Below, one piece after another: positions 1-5,406 of a stretch of DNA of 5,406 bases (position 1 is its first letter; each line of letters begins with the position of its first letter). The notes under the pieces were generated by a model. It was not told the origin of the DNA, did no database searches, and worked only from the letters and a program-made list of their open reading frames with translations. The stretch lies in NCBI GenBank assembly GCA_937892025.1, contig CALAVA010000025.1:1-5406 (forward strand), read 5' to 3'. The position numbers and the translations under genes are program-made. The DNA is from an uncultured Bacteroidales bacterium. Its GTDB lineage: Bacteria; Bacteroidota; Bacteroidia; Bacteroidales; WCHB1-69.

Positions 1-26
1 CCTCACGACGCCGTCACCCTCGGCCA
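1..26. other. GC-rich left-edge segment that breaks the PKD frame
   Basis: 26 of the first 40 bases are G/C. The PKD frame reads W-Q-W and then P-R-V-T-A-S and TGA. Read one base out of phase, the same DNA gives A-E-G-D-G-V-V-R with no stop. The break falls exactly where the conserved F-G-D-G is expected, so this is either a single-base indel or a join to other DNA at the contig end. Confidence 0.5.
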
Positions 27-3000
27 TTGCCAATCCACCATACGTGCATATTGAGTGTTATCATAAGTGGCGGTATCCATTGTAAAATTTACTTCTAAAC
101 CATCACAAGCATCTGCTTGGTCGGGTACAAATTTCAAATCAGGAATATCAATTACTTCTATATAATAATTCTTTGTTTTTGAACATGTTTTTGTATATCC
201 TGTCATTGAAACCCTATAAATGCCGGCAGAATCATATTGTTTTTGTCCATCTATCATATTTACAGTATCGCCACCATTATAGAAAACCCATTTTGCGGAA
301 TCTAAACTTAACAAATTAGGATTTATTTGTGTGGTATTTTGAAATGTAATAGGCACTCCTGAACAATAAAGGGCTGTTGTATCAAAATCGGGTTGCATTT
401 CTATAGCCCAAATGGTATCTTCTCCTGCCCATTGTACAATACAACGTTCCAAAGTACCATCACCCTTATTTGTCCATTTTACTAGATAGAAATATGGGAC
501 AAAAGCACCTGCTGCTTTATAGGTATGTCTTTGGGTGTTATGAATAGCCATACCCGTGTAAGTCAGTTGAGTACCACCATCAGGAGAAATAATAACCGTA
601 TCTACATTAGTTACCGTAGGCGTAAATTCTACACGCAAATTGATACAACCCGACAATGGTGTATAATCAAATGTTCCCACTGGGCCATCTATAAAAATAT
701 GTCCTTGTACCTCAGCAGTATCAGTACAACCGATATCATCAGTAACCACAAGCGTCAAATCATAAGTTCCCGCCGTTGAATAAAAGTGAACGACAGAATC
801 CATATTAGGTCCCAATGATCTATTGGCTTGTCCACTTGCGGTATCTCCAAATGTCCATTCGTAATTGGCAATATTACCTTGAGAAGTACTCCAAAATGAA
901 ACATTTTGACCTATTCCTATACATGGAAAAACATGTCCATCATCATCAAAACTTGCAATAGGACGATTAATGGTTAAAGTATCCACAAAAACACCTTGAC
1001 AATCCATACCATTTATCTCCACAGTCAAAGTTATCGGCACCTTGGTAACTAAAGATGAAACATCATAAGTATGTGTCATATATCTTTGCCCTGTAGGAGT
1101 AGTTCGGGTAAGATATTGCGTTTGCAAAGGACTTCCATCGCCAAAATCCCACGTGCATTTCATAACTGTAGTTGCATTAAAATCTCTTGGAAATATATCA
1201 GAGGTGTTTAGAAAAGCAATTTGTTCTTTGTTGCAATAACTATGGCTTGTCGTGGAAAAACCTGCTTGCACAACATTCACCAACACACGCTCCTCTTCTT
1301 TCACCGTAGAATCACAACCATATTCATTGGTAATTGTCAATTGTAAATCATGCAATCCATAAAAAGTATCTAACAATAAAGGATTTTGCAATGAAGAGGT
1401 GACTCTCTTATTATTAAGATCCCATTTCCAAGCCACAATAGCCACTGTATCAAAAGGAGATGGAGAAAAAGACTTATCCCGAACATACAAAGTGTCAGGA
1501 TTAGTTGCACACAATGTATCCCTAATGGAATAAGTATCATAATTTGTATTTCTAGTGATAAAGTGTACATTGTCATGACTTGTCTCAAACTGAGGCACGC
1601 TTCGCGGATAGATTCTTATATGCACAGAATCATTTCTTATACAACCTAAATCACAAGTGTCTTGTAAAATAGCAGTATAAGTATTTGGTTTTGGGAATGT
1701 TACCCAATAACCGCCACGCGGTTCCTGAATGCTATATGCCGGACGATAATAAGGATTTAATGACAAATATTGATTATAGGGTTGAATCAAACTACTTGGA
1801 TCTGTATTACCCGCATTGGTAAAACCAAATCCCCATAAACTAATATTTTGTGTACAAATAGTAGAATCCCAAAATTGAATACTATCTCCTTCACAAATAA
1901 AAATGTCTTCTTTACCCAAATTGGTTGAAAAATTCATTTTTGCCACAGAAATATTTATTTGTTGAGTGGTCATATCTTCACAATAACCACATTTGTTATA
2001 GGTAGGGCTATTCTTGTCTAAAGAATCATCATTCATTGCCCACAATGTTGCCATTACAATACCTTTTAGGGTATAAATATAATCGGGTTCTGGATGAGTT
2101 GCACTATCTAATGAGCCATAAGGATATTGAAAAACAGGGTCATTTGAGTCTATCGTCAAAGTGTCTGAATGTTGTTCATATTGCTGACCTTTAGAGCCGT
2201 CTCCAAACCACCACATATATTTTGTCCCCATTACAGCATCTTGTTTTTTAGCAAATTCTATATATGGATACTCACAGAATAATGGTGGATTTCCCATCAT
2301 ATCATTTTTAGGATTATCAAAAGAGGCAATTGGAGGACAGACATAACAAACTGAATCGTATCTTGGACCATTGCCCGCACAACCATTATGTGAAGGTGAA
2401 AGCGTTATGGGTTGATAACCTACAGAAGAAAAACTTATTGATGTAGTATCTCCTGTTCCCAGTGGGGTACCCATATCATCTAACCATTCCCAATTATTAG
2501 CACGTACTGGAGCAATTAGATTACCTGAAGCATCTACAGAGTCATATGCTCTTACCTGCAAACCTATTTCCGATTTACAACCTTGTTTGAAATCATATTC
2601 AAAACCACTCAAGGGTGGATAACCTACCATTATTGTTGCTATCGGCACATCATAACGACACCCTTGTTGATTTATCAAAGTAATATATACCGCATACACC
2701 CCCGTGTCATTATAGGTATGCTGTACGGTAGGATCAGAACCTGAATTGGTAGAATCTGTATTATCTACACCATAATTCCAACGCCAAATAAAATCAGTAA
2801 TGGGCGAAGATGTCTTCAATGAATCTGGAATGTTTTGCAATGTTACCTTATGAGGAGCACAACCATGAGGTGGCGCAGGTGGAGCAGGCTCAACAACAGC
2901 AGCAAAAGCCTTTAACGCAAAAACATGAATATTATAATAAGTAGTATCCAACGTACAACCATAAGGAGTTGTATGTATCATTGCTACGGAATAATCTCCA

Positions 3001-4307
3001 AAATTACCATAAGCATGAGATACGGAATCTCCAATTGCAGATTGTCCATCTCCAAACAACCACTGGGTAGTTTTCATACCAAAATCGTTTGTAGTAGAAT
3101 ATGAAGTGCTATTTTTGAAAATAACAGGTGTTGCTGGGTTACACATATTGGTATCTACTATAGTGGCAACAGAAGGACGTTTATCGGCATTAACATGTAT
3201 CACAACTGTATCTTTGGCAGTACAACCCATTACATGTGTTGCTGTTATCAATACATTAAAATCTCCACTTTGACGATAGCGGTGAGTGATTGGTGAAACA
3301 GAAGTAGTAGCTTCATAACCATCACCAAACAACCAATGATAGGTAGTACCTCCACCATTTGTTCCACGAAAAGTAACTTCCGAATTATCCGAATTTACAT
3401 CACAAATGATAGTATCAGAGACTGTTTTGGTAATAGAAAATTGCACCATTCTGATATAATTAGATTTCGTCAAAGTATCAGAACACCCCTCTGAAGAAGT
3501 TGCTATCAAAGATACATCATAATTTCCCACAGGAAATACTTGTGTCGGATTCTCTTGTGTGCTTGTATTCAATGGGTTTGCCAATGAACCAAAAATCCAT
3601 TTATAGGTATTGTTGCTTGTAACAGAAGTTTTATTTGTAAAAGTTGATGTCCCCGTTGGCTGACTATTATTATGACAAAAAACAGAATCATCAACTGTAA
3701 AATTAGCTGCCGGTTTATTTTTTACAAACACATAATCTGGCTCATTATATGTTGAAACACATCCATTTATATCTGTAACTGTTAAACCAACGGTATAATT
3801 GATACGTGTATTGCCAGCATTCAGATAACGCCATGTTGGATTGGCTACCGTACTGCTACCTCCATCTCCAAAATTCCATAAATAAGAAGAAAAACTACTT
3901 GCTGTTGCCGGAGATGTCGGCACCACATTAAAAGAAACCGTTTCACCAGGACAAATGGTATCGTTTAATTTTGTGAAAGTTGCTGTCATCGGCTCAACAA
4001 TACGAATAGCTTCTGAATAAGTTTTGGTAGTAGAACCATACGTAACCGTAAGGGTAACAGTAAAATTACCTGCTACAGTATAAGGGTGAGTAGGATTTGT
4101 ACCAACTATCGTAAATGGTGTTGAGCCATCGCCAAAATCCCAACTAATCGCTGTAATACCGGATTGATTGGTACTTGTGTTTGTAAATATGACTGAAGTG
4201 GGGAGACAAGGTGTCCCTGAACTATATGTCCATGTAAACCCTGCTGTTTGTGCCACTGCATACAATGAGAGTATGCTAAAGATGTTGATAAATAAAAACT
4301 TCTTCAT
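3..4307 (-). CDS. Secreted giant PKD-repeat surface protein, N-terminal part (C-terminus missing)
   Basis: This gene encodes an extracellular multi-domain protein that probably acts as an adhesin or cell-surface/matrix filament; no enzymatic motif is visible. I start it at the ATG at 4307-4305 because that methionine opens a typical signal peptide (M-K-K, hydrophobic stretch, A-V-A-Q); the in-frame ATG at 4373 would put 22 Lys/Ile-rich residues in front of it. From that start, 15 Ig-like PKD units of about 85-128 residues fill residues 23-1428. Canonical W-x-F-G-D-G is seen at residues 56-61, 144-149, 325-330, 416-421, 699-704 and 1053-1058, and W-T-F-G-D-T at 1151-1156. Most units also have the late beta-strand signature (for example H-F-Y-S-T-A-G-T-Y-D-L-T-L at 1174-1186). 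A proline-rich linker, E-P-A-P-P-A-P-P, lies at 473-480. Bacteroidota relatives usually end in a gliding-associated or type IX secretion sorting domain, which would lie past the left edge. The TGA at 5-3 is probably not the true end. The PKD assignment is firm; the function is inferred. Confidence 0.9.
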   Translation of the reverse strand: MKKFLFINIFSILSLYAVAQTAGFTWTYSSGTPCLPTSVIFTNTSTNQSGITAISWDFGDGSTPFTIVGTNPTHPYTVAGNFTVTLTVTYGSTTKTYSEAIRIVEPMTATFTKLNDTICPGETVSFNVVPTSPATASSFSSYLWNFGDGGSSTVANPTWRYLNAGNTRINYTVGLTVTDINGCVSTYNEPDYVFVKNKPAANFTVDDSVFCHNNSQPTGTSTFTNKTSVTSNNTYKWIFGSLANPLNTSTQENPTQVFPVGNYDVSLIATSSEGCSDTLTKSNYIRMVQFSITKTVSDTIICDVNSDNSEVTFRGTNGGGTTYHWLFGDGYEATTSVSPITHRYRQSGDFNVLITATHVMGCTAKDTVVIHVNADKRPSVATIVDTNMCNPATPVIFKNSTSYSTTNDFGMKTTQWLFGDGQSAIGDSVSHAYGNFGDYSVAMIHTTPYGCTLDTTYYNIHVFALKAFAAVVEPAPPAPPHGCAPHKVTLQNIPDSLKTSSPITDFIWRWNYGVDNTDSTNSGSDPTVQHTYNDTGVYAVYITLINQQGCRYDVPIATIMVGYPPLSGFEYDFKQGCKSEIGLQVRAYDSVDASGNLIAPVRANNWEWLDDMGTPLGTGDTTSISFSSVGYQPITLSPSHNGCAGNGPRYDSVCYVCPPIASFDNPKNDMMGNPPLFCEYPYIEFAKKQDAVMGTKYMWWFGDGSKGQQYEQHSDTLTIDSNDPVFQYPYGSLDSATHPEPDYIYTLKGIVMATLWAMNDDSLDKNSPTYNKCGYCEDMTTQQINISVAKMNFSTNLGKEDIFICEGDSIQFWDSTICTQNISLWGFGFTNAGNTDPSSLIQPYNQYLSLNPYYRPAYSIQEPRGGYWVTFPKPNTYTAILQDTCDLGCIRNDSVHIRIYPRSVPQFETSHDNVHFITRNTNYDTYSIRDTLCATNPDTLYVRDKSFSPSPFDTVAIVAWKWDLNNKRVTSSLQNPLLLDTFYGLHDLQLTITNEYGCDSTVKEEERVLVNVVQAGFSTTSHSYCNKEQIAFLNTSDIFPRDFNATTVMKCTWDFGDGSPLQTQYLTRTTPTGQRYMTHTYDVSSLVTKVPITLTVEINGMDCQGVFVDTLTINRPIASFDDDGHVFPCIGIGQNVSFWSTSQGNIANYEWTFGDTASGQANRSLGPNMDSVVHFYSTAGTYDLTLVVTDDIGCTDTAEVQGHIFIDGPVGTFDYTPLSGCINLRVEFTPTVTNVDTVIISPDGGTQLTYTGMAIHNTQRHTYKAAGAFVPYFYLVKWTNKGDGTLERCIVQWAGEDTIWAIEMQPDFDTTALYCSGVPITFQNTTQINPNLLSLDSAKWVFYNGGDTVNMIDGQKQYDSAGIYRVSMTGYTKTCSKTKNYYIEVIDIPDLKFVPDQADACDGLEVNFTMDTATYDNTQYARMVDWQWPRVTAS
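24..1268 (-). repeat. PKD units 11-15 (residues 1014-1428, last one cut)
   Basis: Unit 11 has W-D-F-G-D-G (1053-1058) and unit 12 has W-T-F-G-D-T (1151-1156) followed by the late strand H-F-Y-S-T-A-G-T-Y-D-L-T-L. Unit 13 (about 1210-1302) lacks the W-x-F-G-D-G core but keeps H-T-Y-K-A-A-G-A-F. Unit 14 has K-W-V-F-Y-N-G-G-D (1339-1347) and Y-D-S-A-G-I-Y-R-V. Unit 15 begins about residue 1388 and stops at W-Q-W (1426-1428), where F-G-D-G is expected. Cysteine pairs are 1025/1103, 1129/1194, 1221/1289 and 1315/1375; Cys1401 of unit 15 has lost its partner to the edge. Confidence 0.82.
1269..2615 (-). repeat. Divergent and enlarged PKD-like units 7-10 (residues 565-1013)
   Basis: These units keep the strand pattern and the cysteine pairs, but most have lost the canonical motif: W-E-W-L-D-D (606-611) in unit 7, L-W-G-F-G-F (824-829) in unit 9 and W-K-W-D-L-N-N (960-966) in unit 10. 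Unit 8 keeps W-W-F-G-D-G (699-704). First cysteines lie at 577, 678, 805 and 933, so the periods of units 8 and 9 stretch to 127 and 128 residues. Unit 8 has an insertion around 710-742, and unit 9 a Tyr/Pro-rich insertion around 843-868. Two CxxC motifs occur, C-Y-V-C at 654-657 and C-G-Y-C at 773-776. I call them PKD-like by periodicity, with less certainty than their neighbours. Confidence 0.7.
2622..4241 (-). repeat. PKD units 1-6 (residues 23-562)
   Basis: Six Ig-like units sit in tandem. Their motif cores are W-D-F-G-D-G (56-61), W-N-F-G-D-G (144-149), degenerate W-I-F-G-S (237-241), W-L-F-G-D-G (325-330), W-L-F-G-D-G (416-421) and W-R-W-N-Y-G (508-513). Each core is followed by a Y-x-x-x-G-x-(Y/F)-x-V strand. 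The first cysteines of the units fall at 34, 119, 211, 302, 389 and 483, a period of 85-94 residues. In units 2-6 a second cysteine follows at 183, 275, 362, 451 and 550, always in a short turn just after a Gly. Unit 1 lacks the second cysteine. No near-identical DNA repeats were noticed, so the duplications are old. Confidence 0.88.
4251..4307 (-). other. Sec signal peptide of the PKD protein
   Basis: Residues 1-19 show a short basic n-region (M-K-K), a hydrophobic core (F-L-F-I-N-I-F-S-I-L-S-L-Y) and an A-V-A end followed by Q-T-A-G. The best signal peptidase I site is after Ala19, giving a mature N-terminal Gln, which is common in Bacteroidota exported proteins. There is no lipobox cysteine near the cleavage site, so it is not a lipoprotein. 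This peptide also fixes the translation start at 4307. Confidence 0.85.
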
Positions 4308-4375
4308 CTGTTTTTTGGTTTTATATATTTCTATTTTTAATTTATTTATAAATTCTATTTTTATTGACGCCACTC
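4308..4375 (-). promoter_or_regulatory. AT-rich leader with probable promoter of the PKD gene
   Basis: The stretch upstream of the ATG at 4307 is almost entirely A/T and has no Shine-Dalgarno sequence; the bases just before the start read A-rich (AACCAAAAAACAG), as is usual in Bacteroidota. I could not find a clean Bacteroidota -7 box (TAnnTTTG), so no transcription start is proposed. An imperfect direct repeat lies here (see its own entry). The hairpin before this leader and the 99-base gap suggest a promoter of its own rather than read-through from the TPR gene. Confidence 0.4.
4320..4362 (-). repeat. Imperfect 18/19-base direct repeat in the PKD gene leader
   Basis: On the minus strand, AAAAATAGAATTTATAAA (4362-4345) is followed by AAAAATAGAAATATATAAA (4338-4320). 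The copies differ by one substitution and one inserted base, and their starts are 24 bases apart. The second copy ends 12 bases before the start codon. They could be paired protein-binding sites or UP-like elements, but AT-rich sequence produces such matches easily. Confidence 0.45.
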
Positions 4376-4378
4376 GTT

Positions 4379-4408
4379 AAAAAAAAGTTGTATGCGTTTT
4401 TAACTTTT
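4379..4408 (-). terminator. Weak hairpin plus T-tract at the end of the TPR gene
   Basis: On the minus strand AAAAGTT (4408-4402) can pair with AACTTTT (4389-4383) across a 12-base loop. The stem is followed at once by TTTT (4382-4379), giving the shape of a small intrinsic terminator overlapping the TAA stop. The stem has only one G-C pair, so it is weak. A competing 8-base perfect stem is possible between GTTAAAAA (4404-4397) and TTTTTAAC (4383-4376). Confidence 0.35.
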
Positions 4409-5405
4409 ATTTATTTTGTCCCATAATTTGATTAATAACACTTTGACACTCATCTTTATGAGTGGGATATTTCTTTATCATTTTTTGTAACAAATCTACG
4501 GCATCATTAGTTTTTCCCGTTTGTACCCAATAGATGGCTTGATAATATTGGGATTCAAACCTTCGGCCATTTTTCTTGATACAATTTTCCATAATTGTAT
4601 TGCCTTTGTTTATATTACCAATTCTTGCATACCACAAAGCTAAATTATAATAGTTTTGTGGTGAATATGGATTGAAGGCAATCATTTTTTCTGACAATTC
4701 AAACACTTTGTTCAAATAAACATTATTATTTGTTGCTTGATATATATGTGTATATATATTGGAAGCATAGGAGAGAAAATTTTCATTAGGACAAACTTCT
4801 ACCAAACGTTCCGTATAATAAATAAGAGAATCCAATTTATTGGTTGCCGAATATAATTCTATTAAATTTAACAAAGCGGTTTCATTATTTGGGTCAAAAT
4901 CCAAAGCCTCTCGATATTTTGAGATAGCAGCCCCAAACATATCACTCCGTTCTTCTACTGACAAATTTTCATCTGCAAGTTTTGCCTTTATCAAAGAACC
5001 CTCATAATCTGCTTTGTTTTCTCTTTTTATTATAGCGGCAATAGGTTTCCCATCTACATCTATAGTATGAATAGTACCTTTGGGTGGCCAAATATCGTGT
5101 TGCAACTGATAGGCATTTATATACGTATTTATGCTGATAGCATAATCCCAATCTGAATTACCACGCTCATAATAACGAATATAACCGACATCATAATATT
5201 TAGCAGAATCATTTCTAAAATAATATTCTATAGCCCTATGGTCATTAGGCAAATCCATCCGCATCCAAAATTCCGTTGGACTGCATCGCATAGTACTCAG
5301 GGATCGCATAAACACCGACATTGAAGGAATCACCCTCTGCAACGCCAAGGCTCGCTGCTGTCTGATTGACATTAGCCGTAAGCGTGCTGTAATTGCGCCA
5401 CACTC
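4407..5405 (-). CDS. TPR protein, C-terminal part, probably the tail of a membrane glycosyltransferase
   Basis: The frame is open to the right edge, so this is a gene fragment; the first in-frame ATG is at 5372, but I do not trust it as a start. Counting from that ATG, residues about 33-120 form a compact region with aromatic motifs (Y-I-R-Y-Y-E-R-G-N-S-D-W-D-Y-A, W-P-P-K-G-T-I-H-T-I-D-V-D-G-K-P) ending in A-A-I-I-K-R. From memory this resembles the soluble C-terminus of Bacteroidota GT39/ArnT/PMT-like glycosyltransferases, which use polyprenyl-phosphate sugars; the membrane part would lie beyond the edge. Residues 130-305 are five TPRs. The protein ends M-G-Q-N-K with TAA at 4409-4407. The first 30 or so residues (Arg/Met/Ser-rich) look like out-of-frame translation of different, GC-richer DNA. 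The TPR call is firm; the glycosyltransferase link is an inference without search support. Confidence 0.75.
   Translation of the reverse strand, partial: ECGAITARLRLMSIRQQRALALQRVIPSMSVFMRSLSTMRCSPTEFWMRMDLPNDHRAIEYYFRNDSAKYYDVGYIRYYERGNSDWDYAISINTYINAYQLQHDIWPPKGTIHTIDVDGKPIAAIIKRENKADYEGSLIKAKLADENLSVEERSDMFGAAISKYREALDFDPNNETALLNLIELYSATNKLDSLIYYTERLVEVCPNENFLSYASNIYTHIYQATNNNVYLNKVFELSEKMIAFNPYSPQNYYNLALWYARIGNINKGNTIMENCIKKNGRRFESQYYQAIYWVQTGKTNDAVDLLQKMIKKYPTHKDECQSVINQIMGQNK
4458..4985 (-). repeat. Five-TPR array
   Basis: Residues 130-163, 164-197, 204-237, 238-271 and 272-305 (counted from the ATG at 5372) align as 34-residue TPR units. The conserved Pro at unit position 32 is present in four of them (D-P-N-N, V-C-P-N, F-N-P-Y, K-Y-P-T). 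Tyr or Trp occupies position 11 in units 2, 4 and 5, and Ala or Gly position 20 in units 1, 4 and 5. A six-residue spacer separates units 2 and 3. The array most likely makes a protein-binding superhelix; no partner is evident from the neighbours. Confidence 0.85.
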
Positions 5406-5406
5406 C
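5281..5406. other. GC-richer right-edge segment, possibly foreign or chimeric
   Basis: 66 of 126 bases are G/C, against 18 of 60 in 5161-5220 and 24 of 60 in 5221-5280. The frame of the TPR gene stays open here but yields an Arg/Met/Ser-rich peptide unlike the rest. Another minus-strand frame, 5406-5245, gives 53 more protein-like residues (containing A-S-L-G-V-A-E-G-D-S-F-N-V-G-V-Y-A-I) and ends at TAA 5247-5245. A plus-strand frame is also open to the edge (containing D-I-E-G-I-T-L-C-N-A-K). I do not recognise any of these products. Confidence 0.5.

Noticed and set aside
525..779. Plus-strand open frame of 84 codons.
   Set aside because: It lies antisense inside PKD units 12-13; the peptide is Arg/Ser/Thr-rich with no recognisable domain and there is no leader.
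1370..1588. Minus-strand open frame of 72 codons.
   Set aside because: It is an out-of-phase shadow of PKD unit 10; the hydrophobic, Leu/Ile-rich composition comes from frame-shifted reading.
1980..1991. C-G-Y-C as a thioredoxin-type redox active site.
   Set aside because: The surrounding residues show no thioredoxin fold pattern (no cis-Pro or typical strands); structural disulfides in an extracellular protein are simpler.
24..4241. Recently amplified DNA repeat array or CRISPR-like periodicity in the PKD region.
   Set aside because: The periodicity is only at the protein level; I noticed no near-identical DNA copies or spacer/repeat structure.
4308..4373. N-terminal extension of the PKD protein to the ATG at 4373.
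   Set aside because: It would place 22 Lys/Ile-rich residues ahead of a well-formed signal peptide, and its codons are the AT-rich leader with the direct repeat; the ATG at 4307 is far more plausible.
4168..4380. Plus-strand open frame of 70 codons with a hydrophobic C-terminal half.
   Set aside because: It is the antisense of the signal-peptide region; the hydrophobic stretch is a by-product of complementing Lys/Asn/Phe-rich codons and the AT-rich leader.
4738..4760. TATATATGTGTATATATATT simple repeat.
   Set aside because: It lies within the TPR coding frame and encodes ordinary residues (N-I-Y-T-H-I-Y-Q); no sign of a phase-variable tract or frameshift.

Overview
The window looks like a piece of a Bacteroidota (Bacteroidetes) genome, probably a contig from an uncultured or environmental member. 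The evidence is the AT-rich composition (20-40% GC in the native blocks I counted near the right side), A/T-rich leaders without a Shine-Dalgarno sequence, an 'A-V-A-Q' signal-peptide end, and a very long, Cys-paired PKD-repeat surface protein of the kind common in that phylum. All real coding sequence is on the minus strand, so transcription runs from right to left.

Layout from right to left. (1) Bases about 5281-5406 are GC-richer (66 of 126 bases are G/C) and do not read as a convincing continuation of the neighbouring gene; I suspect foreign sequence or an assembly or amplification join. (2) Bases 4407 to about 5276 hold the 3' end of a gene for a protein with five nearly contiguous tetratricopeptide repeats. 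They follow a compact region that resembles the soluble tail of Bacteroidota lipid-carrier-dependent (GT39/ArnT/PMT-like) glycosyltransferases. The true N-terminus is missing. (3) Bases 4308-4406 are a 99-base, very AT-rich spacer. It carries a weak hairpin plus T-tract and an imperfect 18/19-base direct repeat, and probably holds the promoter of the next gene. (4) Bases 3-4307 hold the N-terminal 1,430 or so residues of a giant secreted protein: a signal peptide, then 15 PKD-type units marked by one regularly spaced cysteine pair per unit. (5) The last 26 or so bases at the left edge break this protein exactly inside the W-x-W-x-F-G-D-G motif of unit 15. They are GC-rich and create an in-frame stop, so the stop is probably an artefact.

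How the genes could work together: the PKD protein is probably exported by Sec and displayed or released as an adhesin or structural filament, possibly through the type IX secretion system, whose sorting domain would lie beyond the left edge. The TPR gene has no clear functional tie to it. The two genes are co-oriented but separated by a probable terminator and leader, so I would not call them an operon.

I saw no RNA gene, CRISPR array, insertion sequence, toxin-antitoxin pair or defence system. There is no strong candidate for an undescribed system here. The most notable points are the disulfide-ladder architecture with two enlarged units, and the suspicious composition and frame breaks at both ends.
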